Assembly: GCA_018829185.1 (NCBI GenBank)
Contig: JAHJUI010000001.1
Location: 1-56,337 of the forward strand
Reading direction: 5' to 3'
DNA from: Nanobdellota archaeon
Lineage (GTDB): Archaea > Nanobdellota > Nanobdellia > SCGC-AAA011-G17 > PNOQ01
Length of the DNA stretch: 56,337 bases
The position numbers and the translations under genes are program-made. Shown in pieces: positions 42,187 to 52,332 of this stretch. Within the stretch, counting starts at the first letter, position 1, and every line of letters begins with the position of its first letter. The notes under the pieces were generated by a model. That model did no database searches, was not told the origin of the DNA, and worked only from the letters and a program-made list of their open reading frames with translations.

Positions 42187-42696
42187 ATGAAAAGAGGCGA
42201 CATTTGGATATCAGCGGTACTATACATAGCTTTAGGAGTTATGGTTCTAACAATTATTTTAGCTGCAGGTTTACCGGTAATACAAAAAATGAAAGACCAA
42301 TATACATTAAGTCAAACAAAAGAAATAATGTTTAGAATTGATGAAACAATACGTTCTGTTTATAGTCAAGGCCCGGGCGCACAAATTCCCTTAAAAACAA
42401 ATATTAATCGTGGAAATTTAATGATAAATGAAGATCAAGATACCATAACCTGGTCATTTACAAGTAAAGTTGTAAAGTCAGAACCAGGAGAACCGATACG
42501 AGAAGGAAATTTAATTATTTTAACAACAAATACTTCTGTTAGTGACCAATACATAATAGACATGACCTTAAATTACACTAATTATGTGGATATACAAACA
42601 CCAGAACAAATTCAATTTGTAGGGTCAAATCAAATTTTAATTAGAAATGAAGGATCAGCGGCAGATCACGTTAATATTAGTATAACTGAAATATGA
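42187..42696 (+). CDS. Pilin-like protein 5
   Basis: A 169-residue protein starting MKRG|DIWISAVLYIALGVMVL, with an acidic residue right after the processing site, then a helix and a beta domain. It overlaps the ATPase gene by 4 bases, so it is coupled to the assembly machine; it may be a minor pilin. Confidence 0.75.
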   Translation: MKRGDIWISAVLYIALGVMVLTIILAAGLPVIQKMKDQYTLSQTKEIMFRIDETIRSVYSQGPGAQIPLKTNINRGNLMINEDQDTITWSFTSKVVKSEPGEPIREGNLIILTTNTSVSDQYIIDMTLNYTNYVDIQTPEQIQFVGSNQILIRNEGSAADHVNISITEI

Positions 42697-44264
42697 AAAA
42701 ATTACCTATCTTACAAAAAAAAGAGAAACCCTTGTTTAAGGTAGAATTACAACCTACCATTCCAGAATTTCCAGATGTACCAAAACATAAAGTGAATATA
42801 AGATATCCCCTAATAGCTCCTTATTCTTATGCCCATATTTTTTGGGATAATAAAAGTAAAGAATTAATTTATTACGTAGAAGAACCAGTTCTAAATCCAG
42901 AAGAAAAAAATATTCTAAACTTATTAGAAGAAGGAATTAAAGAGTTAATAAATATAAGTTATTTAAATGTAAAAAAAGGAGAAACTTTAATAGTCTACTT
43001 AGAAAAAAATCTAAAAGTTTTATTAAATGAATTAAGAATAGAAGTTTCAAAAGATTCTTACTTAAAATTAATGTATTTCATTTATAGAGATTTTGTAGGT
43101 CTTAACGAAGTTGAGCCATTACTTTGCGATTATTTCATTGAAGATATTGAATGTAATGGGGTAGGATTACCAATTTACATAGTTCACAGAAAATATAGGA
43201 ACGTAAGAACAAACATAGAATTTGATTCAACACATCAATTAGCTTCCTTTGTAGAAAAACTTGCACAAAAATGTGGGCAATATGTTTCATATGCAAATCC
43301 TTTGCTAGATGGAGCATTGCCAGATGGATCTAGAGTAAATGCAACTTTCACTGAAGATATTTCATCAAGAGGACCAACATTTACAATCAGAAAGTTCACA
43401 AGAAATCCTTGGACACCAACGCAATTAATGTACTTAAGAACGGCATCACCAGAAATTTTAGCATACCTTTGGCTATTAATAGAATATGAAAGAAACATAA
43501 TGGTAATTGGAGGGACCGGTTCAGGTAAAACAACATTCCTTAATGGATTAATCTTTTTCATTCCCCCTTCTGCAAGAGTAGTTTCAATTGAAGATACCAG
43601 AGAACTTAATTTAGAACACAGCAACTGGTTACCTAGCGTTGCAAGAGAAGGAGTAGGACTTTCAAACATATTAGGACAAAAATACGGAGAAGTTTCTTTA
43701 TTTACCTTATTAAGAGAAAGTTTTAGACAAAATCCAGACTATGTAATAGTTGGAGAAGTAAGAGGTAAAGAAGCATATGTTTTATTCCAGGGAATGGCAT
43801 CAGGACATCCCTCTTTTGGTACAATGCACGCAAATTCTGTAGACACAATGATAAAGAGGCTAGAAACACATCCAATCAATTTATCTCCTTCCTTAGTAGA
43901 AACAATGGATGTAGTAGCAGTAATGACTCATGCTAAAGTTAAAGGAAAAGAAGTAAGAAGAATGAGAGAATTAGTAGAAGTAATTGCTGTAGGGGAAAAA
44001 GGAGATTCTACAATAAACAAAATATTCGTATGGAATCCCCAAACAGATTCTTTCATGTTCAATGGCAATAGCCATGTTTTCAAAAAACTAACTATCCAGC
44101 ACGGAGTAAGTGAAGCGGAATTAAATGCAGAATTAGATAGAAGATCAAAATTGTTAATAAAACTATATCAAAATAGAATATTTGATTTCCATGCAGTTCA
44201 AATGGTCATAAATGAATATTACAAAGATCCAAAAGCAGTTTTAGCCAAATTTGGTGTAACATGA
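42693..44264 (+). CDS. Type IV pilus assembly ATPase (TadA/GspE-like)
   Basis: A 523-residue secretion ATPase that powers pilin extrusion from the cytoplasm. Walker A GGTGSGKTT is at about 273-281, followed by the Asp box EDTRELNLEH, Walker B with VIVGEVRGKEA and the His box FGTMHANSVD. The N-terminal 250 residues match the N2 domain of archaeal FlaI/TadA ATPases. Overlaps of 4 bases with both neighbours. Confidence 0.95.
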   Translation: MKKLPILQKKEKPLFKVELQPTIPEFPDVPKHKVNIRYPLIAPYSYAHIFWDNKSKELIYYVEEPVLNPEEKNILNLLEEGIKELINISYLNVKKGETLIVYLEKNLKVLLNELRIEVSKDSYLKLMYFIYRDFVGLNEVEPLLCDYFIEDIECNGVGLPIYIVHRKYRNVRTNIEFDSTHQLASFVEKLAQKCGQYVSYANPLLDGALPDGSRVNATFTEDISSRGPTFTIRKFTRNPWTPTQLMYLRTASPEILAYLWLLIEYERNIMVIGGTGSGKTTFLNGLIFFIPPSARVVSIEDTRELNLEHSNWLPSVAREGVGLSNILGQKYGEVSLFTLLRESFRQNPDYVIVGEVRGKEAYVLFQGMASGHPSFGTMHANSVDTMIKRLETHPINLSPSLVETMDVVAVMTHAKVKGKEVRRMRELVEVIAVGEKGDSTINKIFVWNPQTDSFMFNGNSHVFKKLTIQHGVSEAELNAELDRRSKLLIKLYQNRIFDFHAVQMVINEYYKDPKAVLAKFGVT

Positions 44265-44518
44265 CCTTAGATATGATTCAACAAAATTCAAATAGTCTGG
44301 TGGAGGTTTCTCAAAACTTCTCTAGGCTTGAAAGAGATAAAGAGATATTGATAACACAATTAGAAGAAGCAAAACAAACCAAAAAAAGAACACAAATCGT
44401 AATTCTTTCAGGAAAAATAAAAAAATTAGATAGAGAAATGGATGAAATGAGAGTTTTTATTTTAAAAGTTTTAACGAATTTACATAGATTAGTTGAAGAA
44501 CAACAGAATGGTATCTAA
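44261..44518 (+). CDS. Small coiled-coil protein of pilus operon
   Basis: An 85-residue protein, almost wholly heptad-like helix (residues 10-80), lying between the ATPase and the first platform protein and overlapping both. No family recognised; probably an accessory or adaptor of the pilus machine. Confidence 0.65.
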   Translation: MTLDMIQQNSNSLVEVSQNFSRLERDKEILITQLEEAKQTKKRTQIVILSGKIKKLDREMDEMRVFILKVLTNLHRLVEEQQNGI

Positions 44519-45893
44519 TATACAACAAACATCAAAGAGAATAAACGAACTGACACAAGAAATTAAGTCAGTGCAAGTTTACAAGGAAAGATTTCTAAAA
44601 CAATTAAAAGAATTAGATTTACAATTAAGTTCAGGCGGAATAACTAAATTAGAACATAGAAGAAAATTAGCTTCGTTATTAAAAGGAAAAACAAACAAAG
44701 AAGCTTTAAATTATTATAACGTTACCTTAAGTAATTCATATAATGAAATAAAAGCAGATATAAGTCAAATTTATAAGATAATTCAACCTGAAAAATCAAC
44801 ATACATCCAATTTAGAGGGTCTAAAAGAGAAAAAGAATTACCAAAAACAGAAAAACATCTTTTCGCAGGAAAAAAATCAGAAATACAAGGAGAATTTGCA
44901 TTATCTAAGGAAAAAGAAAAACTTTACATGGCTGAATTAAATATAAAAGAGGAAGATATTAAAAAATTCATAAAATCACAGAAAAAAGATTCTCCAAAAA
45001 GCAGTGTTTTAGCAGAATATACTGTCTACAAAACAAACCCTTATTCAAAGATGGCTAACACTTATTTAGAAAATGTTAGCTTTAAACTAACAAAAAAATA
45101 CCCCCAACTTTTAGAACCACTGTTTGAAGCTTTAAAATTAGCAAATATAAAATTACTTTCAAAAACATACTTAAGCATAATTTTATTCTCAACAATTTTA
45201 GCTTTTCCAATTGCCGGAATATTAACTTTCATCCTTACATTAAGCATATTAAAAACAATTTTGTATGCCTTCTTAGGTTCAATATTAACTTTATTTTTAT
45301 TATATGCATATCCATTTAGTGTCATTAACGGAAGAAGAAAGAAAATAAAAAATGAATTAGTATTTGCAATAGTACATATGGCAGCAGTAGCTGGATCAGG
45401 AGCCAAACCAACAAGGATTTTTAAATTATTAGCAGATTCAAAAGAATATACAGAATTAGAACCCGAATTAAGAAAAATATTAAATTACATGAATATTTTT
45501 GGATACAGTTTAACAACCTCATTGAGGGCAGCATCTGAAACAACACCTTCACCAGAATTTAAAGAATTATTAAATGGAATCATTTCTACAGTAGAAACCG
45601 GGGGAGATATAAAAAGATACCTTTCAGATAAAGCCGACGATGCATTAAATAGATATAGATTAGACCAAACAAAATATTTATCCGCAATTTCAGCATATTC
45701 GGATATTTATACCGGAATATTGATTGCAGCCCCTTTATTATTTGTTGTTATCTTAGCAATAATAGAAAAAATATCTCCGGATTTTGGAACCATGACAGTC
45801 AATACAATCGCATCGATTGGGACATTTGTGTTATTACCTTTCCTAAACATAGCATTCATATTATTCCTTGAAATAACTAAATCAGATATATAA
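44508..45893 (+). CDS. Pilus platform protein 1 (TadB/FlaJ-like)
   Basis: A 461-residue protein (ATG 44508, overlapping the upstream gene by 11 bases; a TTG 15 bases earlier is less likely). The N-terminal 200 residues are charged and coiled-coil; the C-terminal part holds a T2SSF domain with membrane helices at about 225-285 and 400-455 and a cytoplasmic GSGAKPTRIFKLLA...SLTTSLRAASETTP region. It forms the membrane platform with the next gene product. Confidence 0.85.
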   Translation: MVSNIQQTSKRINELTQEIKSVQVYKERFLKQLKELDLQLSSGGITKLEHRRKLASLLKGKTNKEALNYYNVTLSNSYNEIKADISQIYKIIQPEKSTYIQFRGSKREKELPKTEKHLFAGKKSEIQGEFALSKEKEKLYMAELNIKEEDIKKFIKSQKKDSPKSSVLAEYTVYKTNPYSKMANTYLENVSFKLTKKYPQLLEPLFEALKLANIKLLSKTYLSIILFSTILAFPIAGILTFILTLSILKTILYAFLGSILTLFLLYAYPFSVINGRRKKIKNELVFAIVHMAAVAGSGAKPTRIFKLLADSKEYTELEPELRKILNYMNIFGYSLTTSLRAASETTPSPEFKELLNGIISTVETGGDIKRYLSDKADDALNRYRLDQTKYLSAISAYSDIYTGILIAAPLLFVVILAIIEKISPDFGTMTVNTIASIGTFVLLPFLNIAFILFLEITKSDI

Positions 45894-45894
45894 A

Positions 45895-46752
45895 ATGAAA
45901 CTAAAAACAAAACACTATGTAGCATTCGGACTAGGTGCACTTATACTTCTTTTAGATTTCTTATTATTGCTTTCAGTACAATCTAGGTGGTTTAGACCAT
46001 TAATAGCTGTAGGAGTAATTGTAGGAATCTTTCCATTATGGCTAGACACTTTAACAGAAGCAAGAAGACATAGGGAATTAGAAGAAAAATTCTTAGAGTT
46101 TGTAAGGTCCCTTGCAGATACAGTAAAATCGGGCATACCAATTCCCAAAGCAATCACTCAAATTTCTACAATGGATTATGGGGCATTAAACCCTTATATT
46201 AAAAAACTTTCAAAGAAAATAGAGTGGGGAATCCCATTAAGAACAGCCCTATCTAGTTTTGCAGAGGATACAGAAAACACTTTGATCAAAAGATCAATGT
46301 CTATCGTTATAGAAGCTGAACAATCTGGAGGAAATATCCAAGATGTTTTAGAATCGGTTACAGAATCTGTTTTACAAATGAGAAAAATTAAAGATGAAAG
46401 AAGAGCAAGCGCATTCTCACAAACAATTCAAGGATATTTTGTCTTCTTCATATTCATTGCAATTATGATAGTTTTACAGGTTTATTTATTGCCCCAATTA
46501 GCAGACATTGGAACTTATGTTATGGCCGGAATTGGTGGAGGTCTTGCCGGAATAGTAAATGAATCAGTAGAACAAACATCTTCTAATTTAAATTTTCAAA
46601 CAATATTTTCATCATTAATATTAATACAAGGACTTTTTGCAGGATTATTAATTGGTAAGTTTTCAGAAGGAACTTTAAAACCAGGTTTGAAACATTCTTT
46701 AATATTAATGGCTGTAGGTTATCTATTATTTTCAACTATTGCAGGATTTTAA
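45895..46752 (+). CDS. Pilus platform protein 2 (TadC/FlaJ-like)
   Basis: A 285-residue T2SSF-domain membrane protein: helices at about 8-50 and 180-285, cytoplasmic domain with FVRSLADTVKSGIPIPKAI and EAEQSGGNIQDVLESV, the family's two paired motifs. One base separates it from platform protein 1, so both are made together; archaea often use two platform proteins in adhesion pili. Confidence 0.88.
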   Translation: MKLKTKHYVAFGLGALILLLDFLLLLSVQSRWFRPLIAVGVIVGIFPLWLDTLTEARRHRELEEKFLEFVRSLADTVKSGIPIPKAITQISTMDYGALNPYIKKLSKKIEWGIPLRTALSSFAEDTENTLIKRSMSIVIEAEQSGGNIQDVLESVTESVLQMRKIKDERRASAFSQTIQGYFVFFIFIAIMIVLQVYLLPQLADIGTYVMAGIGGGLAGIVNESVEQTSSNLNFQTIFSSLILIQGLFAGLLIGKFSEGTLKPGLKHSLILMAVGYLLFSTIAGF

Positions 46753-46754
46753 AA

Positions 46755-47495
46755 ATGAAAAGAGGACTTACACATATAGACTGGGCAATGAGTATAGGTT
46801 TATTCATAATTTATTTAGTCATAGTATTTATTTTATTCAAACCAGGAATTACAGATGAATACACTCCAGATTTCTTATCTTCAATTATAAAACAAGGAAT
46901 AGAAGAAAATTCATCAATAACAATTGAAAGAACTCCCATTTTCATTGAAGTAACAAGTTTGCCAGTTGGTGGAGAAGATGATTACAAAATAGAAATACAA
47001 AACCCAACATTTTGGGTTGATGGGTTCTCAACAGTAGTAAACCAAAGTTTAGCAGAAAAACCATTTGATTATAGTGGAGGAATTTTATATTTTGAAGAGT
47101 TTTTAACACTTGGTTTAAAAGCAAAATATTGGGCATTAACTTCAGATGAAATAACTTACGCCCCAACAGTAAGCGGAATAGAAATAGTAAACACTGACTA
47201 TGTGAGTTATGCTTTTGGAGTTAAAGAAAAAATATCTGGAATCTACAAAACAAAATTTGAAACTGAAATAAATAATACAGATTATAATACCTTAAAAGAA
47301 CAATGGAATTATCCAAGTAGAAAAGAATTTGAAATTTTCATATATGAAGGGCTAGACTTAACAAACCCAATTTATACAATATCAGAAAACATAGAGCCAA
47401 CAAATGAACAAGTAAATGTTCTACAATGGAGCGAGTGGTTAATAAACGAAAATAGTTCAAGAGAAATAATAACAATAATGGTAAGAACATGGTAA
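46755..47495 (+). CDS. Pilin-like protein 6
   Basis: A 246-residue protein with MKRG|LTHIDWAMSIGLFIIYLVI, a prepilin-like N-terminus, then a large beta-rich outside domain. It may be a pilus tip or minor subunit. It overlaps the next gene by 7 bases. Confidence 0.72.
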   Translation: MKRGLTHIDWAMSIGLFIIYLVIVFILFKPGITDEYTPDFLSSIIKQGIEENSSITIERTPIFIEVTSLPVGGEDDYKIEIQNPTFWVDGFSTVVNQSLAEKPFDYSGGILYFEEFLTLGLKAKYWALTSDEITYAPTVSGIEIVNTDYVSYAFGVKEKISGIYKTKFETEINNTDYNTLKEQWNYPSRKEFEIFIYEGLDLTNPIYTISENIEPTNEQVNVLQWSEWLINENSSREIITIMVRTW

Positions 47496-47878
47496 AAAGA
47501 GGATTCATGAAAACAGTAGAAGCAACATTTGCAGTAGTTTTATTTTTAGTATTTTTAGCTTTTCTAACATTAAATCAATACAAAGCACAACCAGAACTAG
47601 TACCGCAAGATGTTACTTTAATACAAGATACAGTTTTTAATGAAATACAAACAAATCCAGTTTATAGAGCAAACGCATTAAGTTTAGAACAACTAGAACT
47701 AAATCTTTTTATTAATTCAACAGTTCCAGAAAGATATAACCATAACATAACAGTATGTGAAGTGGGTCCTTGTCAACCTCTGGCAATAAACACTAAAGAA
47801 GAAATATATGTAGACACATTAGTTATCTCTAATACCACTAAAACAGCTTATTTAACATTATACCTTTGGCAAGAATAA
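47489..47878 (+). CDS. Pilin-like protein 7
   Basis: A 129-residue protein with MVKRG|FMKTVEATFAVVLFLVFLAF. A Glu lies six residues after the processing site, close to the classical Glu5 of type IV pilins. It ends the operon. Confidence 0.75.
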   Translation: MVKRGFMKTVEATFAVVLFLVFLAFLTLNQYKAQPELVPQDVTLIQDTVFNEIQTNPVYRANALSLEQLELNLFINSTVPERYNHNITVCEVGPCQPLAINTKEEIYVDTLVISNTTKTAYLTLYLWQE

Positions 47879-47913
47879 TAATCTTTATAAGTAAAATCGA
47901 ATTCTTGAAATGA

Positions 47914-48663
47914 ATGAGCCCAACAAAAAAAGGAATACACTTTACAGAAGAAATAATTTATCCCTTGCCGCTAACAGTTGAGATGGCACTCAATGCAATT
48001 TACACTGTTTATGGTTGTGGGTCATGGACAAGTTATGGGCATATTTTACACCACCTTATGGGGGACATTGGCGTAAAATATAAATTTGCAGACGCAAATA
48101 TTTTAGATCTTTCTGAATTTGAAAAAATGAGTCCTGGTGATGAACCTGTTCATGGTGGCAAAATAGCAATTAAAAGCCCAGTAGAATTCAACGATTTCAG
48201 GAAACTTCCTTCAAAAACAGAATTAGTTTTACTTTCAGTTGTTCCAGGGAGGATAAGCAATTTAAGGGGGGATCATGGAGAAATAGTGAAAGAGATAGAG
48301 GACTTAGAAAGCAGAACAGGCGTAATTGAATTTATATTGAAAAAACTTAGAGACCCTAAAACAGATCCAAGCATGGTACATGATGCATTGACTAAAGCCC
48401 AGTCTGCCTTAGTGTACCTTCGTTTAAGAGGTAAAGAAAAAGAACCAATAGCTGACAAAATAAAAAGAAAACTTGAAGAATATCAAAGAGTAAGAGACCT
48501 TGAAATAAGAATAGAAAGACCACACGAAATAGTTAAAAGTGCAGACCTTTCCAATATTAGCTTTAGACCAACTTCAGACAGATTAATTCTAGGTGTTGAC
48601 TACGTAGTTGATGAATTCATTGCAGAAGAAGCATTAGAAAAATTAGTTAATTGTTTTTCATAA
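47914..48663 (+). CDS. Hypothetical protein
   Basis: A 249-residue soluble protein, not recognised. It has a compact N-terminal part with MSPTKKGIHFTEEIIYPLP and GCGSWTSYGHILHHLMGDIG, a charged helical region (about 120-195) and a beta C-terminus. It is behind a TTTATAAG promoter and converges on the helicase gene with a 17-base overlap. Confidence 0.6.
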   Translation: MSPTKKGIHFTEEIIYPLPLTVEMALNAIYTVYGCGSWTSYGHILHHLMGDIGVKYKFADANILDLSEFEKMSPGDEPVHGGKIAIKSPVEFNDFRKLPSKTELVLLSVVPGRISNLRGDHGEIVKEIEDLESRTGVIEFILKKLRDPKTDPSMVHDALTKAQSALVYLRLRGKEKEPIADKIKRKLEEYQRVRDLEIRIERPHEIVKSADLSNISFRPTSDRLILGVDYVVDEFIAEEALEKLVNCFS

Positions 48664-50512
48664 ATTCATAAATCAAATCAACATTATCAACAATCTTACA
48701 ATTAAATCCTTCTGGAAAATATTTCAAATAATGGCTCCAAGCATATCTTTGATCTAAAAACACAACAACGCCCATATCAGTTTCACTTCTAATACAACGG
48801 CCGGCATTTTGAAAGGTTTTAATAAAAGCAGGAAAGAAATAACCATAATCCATACCCTTTGCAAATTTGATATCATAATATCTAATTAGTTGTTCTGTTT
48901 CTAAATCTGGTTTACCTAGAGGCAATCCAACAACAATTACCCCCTTTAATAAATTACCAGGAAGATCAATTCCTTCTCCAAAACTGCCTCCAGAAACGCC
49001 CAAAAGAATAGCCCCTTCTTCTTTAAAAGATTTAAATTTTTCAATTAATTTTTCCCTATCATTTTTATTTAATTCAGGCAATTCATTTATAATATTCCGT
49101 TTAGTCAAACCATGCAAAAAAACAAAAATATCATCCCTTAATTTATAACTGGGGAAAAAAACAGCAACATTCCCATTTATTGCCTCAACTACTTTATTAA
49201 TATTTTCAGCAATTTCTTTATACATTTTTTCACTTCTCATAGTAAACTTAGTAGAAGTTTTAGGAACAATCAAATTCAATCTGTTTTCGCTAGGAAATGG
49301 ATTTTCATAATCAACTTTTATCACATCATCAAATCCCAATAAATCATCATACATATCAATTGGCCAAAGAGTGCCAGACATGCAAATAACTGAATGAGCA
49401 TTCTCTATAATTGGTTTTGTTAAAAAACTTGGATCTAAACATCTATAACCTAACGAAGTAAAAGGTTTGTTATTCTTTGAAAAACCTCTAGTTAAAATCC
49501 TTGCAAAACCTTCATCAGGACCAGTCCAAGCTTCTAAGAAGTGAGCTACACCTCCAATATAACTCCTTTTTTTCTCTTCCCTCACAGCATCTGCAATAGA
49601 TTTAAACTCAACAATTAATTTTTCATAAGCATCAATTCTTTCAACTTCATCAAAAAATTCTTGTCTTTCTATTAACCCCTCATTTTTCTGTAAAGGAATA
49701 TTTTTACTAAAATTTAAAATAATTTCTTTAATTTCTTTAAAAATTGGTTCTAACTCTTGATTAAATTGTCTAGCTTCATTTATTGCCCCATCTAAATTAA
49801 AAGTACTTAAATTATTTGTAAGTAAATCTCTACATTTACTTGGCAGATTATGTGCCTCATCAAAAATAATAATACTTTGACTTAATTCTTTATTCATTTT
49901 TTTAAACAAACTGTCTCTGATACTAGGAGAAAGCATATGATAATAATCCCCAATAATCACATTAGCTTTTTTACCAATTTCAGTACTTATTTCGTAAGAG
50001 CAAAACTTTTTATCTTCACAAGCTTCACAAACCTCTTGAACATGCCTTGGTTTTTCTTTTAATTCATCTAATAACAATTGTTTTTGAAGTATTTTGCTTC
50101 CATTTTGAATATTTTGATAGAACTCACAAATTTCTTTATCTTTTACTTCTTTACAATATTCTGCAAACTCATGACTGCCCAATAAATCAGTTCCAGAAAC
50201 AGGACACATCCACTTCTTTCCAATAAAATCAACAGCTTTAAAATCAATTTTATATTTATCTTTAATTTCCTTTAAAGTTTCAACAGCAATATGGTGCTGA
50301 GTATGTCTGGGAGTTAAGAAAAAAACAGTTTTATTATTTTTAATAGCATATTTTAAAGTTGGACCCAAAACACCAGCAGTTTTTCCAACTCCTGTTGGGA
50401 CATGTGCAAGTACGTGTTTCTTATATTTCACTGCTTTATCAACTATCTTAATAAAGTTATCTTGTGCGTTCCTTATATTTTCATAAGGGAAAAGAAAATC
50501 CTCTTTATTCAT
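48647..50512 (-). CDS. Rad3/XPD-family (DinG-like) DNA helicase
   Basis: A 621-residue superfamily 2 helicase of the XPD/Rad3 group (COG1199), which unwinds DNA 5' to 3' in repair. Walker A HVPTGVGKTAG is at about 37-47 and the DEAH box IIFDEAHNLPSK at about 215-226. Between them four or more cysteines (MCPVSG, YCKE, ICEF, CEACEDKKFC) can ligate the FeS cluster typical of the family. Motif VI region is FQNAGRCIRSETD. All major motifs look intact. Confidence 0.9.
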   Translation of the reverse strand: MNKEDFLFPYENIRNAQDNFIKIVDKAVKYKKHVLAHVPTGVGKTAGVLGPTLKYAIKNNKTVFFLTPRHTQHHIAVETLKEIKDKYKIDFKAVDFIGKKWMCPVSGTDLLGSHEFAEYCKEVKDKEICEFYQNIQNGSKILQKQLLLDELKEKPRHVQEVCEACEDKKFCSYEISTEIGKKANVIIGDYYHMLSPSIRDSLFKKMNKELSQSIIIFDEAHNLPSKCRDLLTNNLSTFNLDGAINEARQFNQELEPIFKEIKEIILNFSKNIPLQKNEGLIERQEFFDEVERIDAYEKLIVEFKSIADAVREEKKRSYIGGVAHFLEAWTGPDEGFARILTRGFSKNNKPFTSLGYRCLDPSFLTKPIIENAHSVICMSGTLWPIDMYDDLLGFDDVIKVDYENPFPSENRLNLIVPKTSTKFTMRSEKMYKEIAENINKVVEAINGNVAVFFPSYKLRDDIFVFLHGLTKRNIINELPELNKNDREKLIEKFKSFKEEGAILLGVSGGSFGEGIDLPGNLLKGVIVVGLPLGKPDLETEQLIRYYDIKFAKGMDYGYFFPAFIKTFQNAGRCIRSETDMGVVVFLDQRYAWSHYLKYFPEGFNCKIVDNVDLIYEFMKNN

Positions 50513-50558
50513 ATGATTTAGAATTCTAGTTAGTTTATAAAGTTAATTAGTGTGTTTG

Positions 50559-51314
50559 TCATAATGATAGTATAATAGTTAACAAACCTAAACCCCAACA
50601 ATACCAAGCAAAGTAATGAAATTTCTTATTAATAACTAACTTCATCAACAATTTCAATGAAATATAACCAAATACAAAAGAAAATATAAAACCAATTAAT
50701 AAATCTAAATTAAAAACAACATTAGAACTTTCAAGTAAAGTAGCACCTAAAATAGCTGGAATAACAAGTAAGAATGAAAATTTAAACACTTTAACTTTAT
50801 CAACACCTTTTAACAAACCCATACTAATTGTTGCACCACTTCTAGAAATTCCAGGAATAATAGCTAAACCTTGCATCAATCCAATCCAAATACTATCCCA
50901 ATAACTTAGTTTCTTATTGCTCTCTCTTCTCTCAGAGAAAAAAAGCAAAGTTCCTGTAACTAACAAAGCAATTCCAACAACAGTTAAATTAGAAAAGAAA
51001 CTTGCAAATAAATCTCTAAAGGTAAATCCAATAGCTGCAGTAATAATTGAACCAATTATAATAAACAAAGATAGTTTTCCATACTCGGATTTAAAATCAA
51101 AAGTAAAAAATGCTTTAATAACTTTTACAATATCTTTCCAGAATACAATAAAGATAACTAAAAGAGTTGCAAAATGCAAAAACACATTAAATGAAACATC
51201 TGGGTTCAAACCAAACCAATTCTCAATAATTGCCAAATGTCCACTAGAAGAAACCGGCAACCATTCTGTAATGCCTTGTATTGCTCCAAGTATTGCACTT
51301 TGTAATAAAGTCAT
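50559..51314 (-). CDS. uppP: Undecaprenyl-diphosphatase-like UppP/BacA
   Basis: A 251-residue membrane phosphatase that recycles polyprenyl diphosphate, the lipid carrier used for glycan export. The two conserved repeats are present: QGITEWLPVSSSGHL near the N-terminus and PGISRSGATIS at about 160-170, with eight membrane helices. In archaea it would serve the carrier used by glycan assembly enzymes such as those at 23.7-32.5 kb. I take the ATG at 51314; a TTG two codons earlier is less likely. Confidence 0.94.
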   Translation of the reverse strand: MTLLQSAILGAIQGITEWLPVSSSGHLAIIENWFGLNPDVSFNVFLHFATLLVIFIVFWKDIVKVIKAFFTFDFKSEYGKLSLFIIIGSIITAAIGFTFRDLFASFFSNLTVVGIALLVTGTLLFFSERRESNKKLSYWDSIWIGLMQGLAIIPGISRSGATISMGLLKGVDKVKVFKFSFLLVIPAILGATLLESSNVVFNLDLLIGFIFSFVFGYISLKLLMKLVINKKFHYFAWYCWGLGLLTIILSL

Positions 51315-51432
51315 AGTCAAATTTAGAATTCTGTGTTTTAAAAAAGTTGTGGAAAAGCAGGAATAACATCACTATGACAACAATGACAACCACGCAAGAA
51401 TGATTTATAAATGAAAACTTGTTATTTATTGT

Positions 51433-52332
51433 ATGGATAAACAAATAATAAATGACTTTGTAGATTATACATCAACAAAACAAATAGCAAGGAAATATAA
51501 TTTAGATTTAAAATATATAAGGACGTTATTGATAAATCAACTAGGGAAAGAAAAGTATCTTAAAATTGCCCATACAATAGGGGCAAAAACTGTTTCTAAA
51601 AAATTGAAAGATCCCTCTTACAGAAAAAATTATTCTGAAAAAATGAGCAATTCTGTTTCAAAATCAATAAAACAAAAAATGAAAAATAAAAATTTTAAAG
51701 AAAAGTGGCTTAAGAAATCTAATGAAGCTTCTAAAAAAGGACTTTCTAAAATTAACTTTCTTTTAGAAACAAATGAAGAGTTTAGAAAAAATTGGGTTAA
51801 GAATTGTTCAAAAGGTGGAAATAAAACTTACAAACTTAAAAAAGGAGCATTTGATATAAATAATTTAGAAGCCAGAAAAGAAGGTTCATTAAGAGGTTTA
51901 CAAAACACTTGTAGAAACAAAATAGGCCCTAAAAATGAAAAAATGTATAATCATTTTGAAAAAAGCATAGCTAATTTAATATTAAAATCTGGATATAATT
52001 ATGAATATGAAATAATCTTCAAAGATAAAAATCCAAATGGATTCATAAGCTGTGATTTTAAGCTAATTGGAATAAAAAATGAAATATTGATTGAAGTAAC
52101 TTGCTGGGACAAATTCAAAGAAAAAGCAATTAGCCTAAACAAAAAATTTATTATTTTGAAAAAACAATTAAAAAACTTTGAATATATAGTGGTAGCGCCC
52201 ACTAAAAGATTTAGCGAACGTTATTCTGAATTTTTAAATCCAGAGATTAATTGCTTAAGTTATTATGAATTTAAGAATAGATTGAATATGATAGCGGGAG
52301 TCAGATTTGAACTGACGACCTCTGGGTTATGA
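51433..52332 (+). CDS. Putative endonuclease overlapping antisense tRNA-iMet
   Basis: A 299-residue, very Lys-rich protein. The N-terminus has a helix-turn-helix (TSTKQIARKYNLDLKYIRTL), the middle holds short NUMOD-like repeats (DPSYRKNYSEKMSN, NKNFKEKWLKK, NEEFRKNWVKN) and the C-terminal half has FISCDFKLI...EILIEVTCWD, a possible PD-(D/E)xK nuclease core. The last 14 residues are read from the opposite strand of the initiator tRNA gene, and the TGA stop comes from its anticodon loop. The pattern suggests a homing-type endonuclease tied to this tRNA; the family call needs a profile search. Confidence 0.55.
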   Translation: MDKQIINDFVDYTSTKQIARKYNLDLKYIRTLLINQLGKEKYLKIAHTIGAKTVSKKLKDPSYRKNYSEKMSNSVSKSIKQKMKNKNFKEKWLKKSNEASKKGLSKINFLLETNEEFRKNWVKNCSKGGNKTYKLKKGAFDINNLEARKEGSLRGLQNTCRNKIGPKNEKMYNHFEKSIANLILKSGYNYEYEIIFKDKNPNGFISCDFKLIGIKNEILIEVTCWDKFKEKAISLNKKFIILKKQLKNFEYIVVAPTKRFSERYSEFLNPEINCLSYYEFKNRLNMIAGVRFELTTSGL

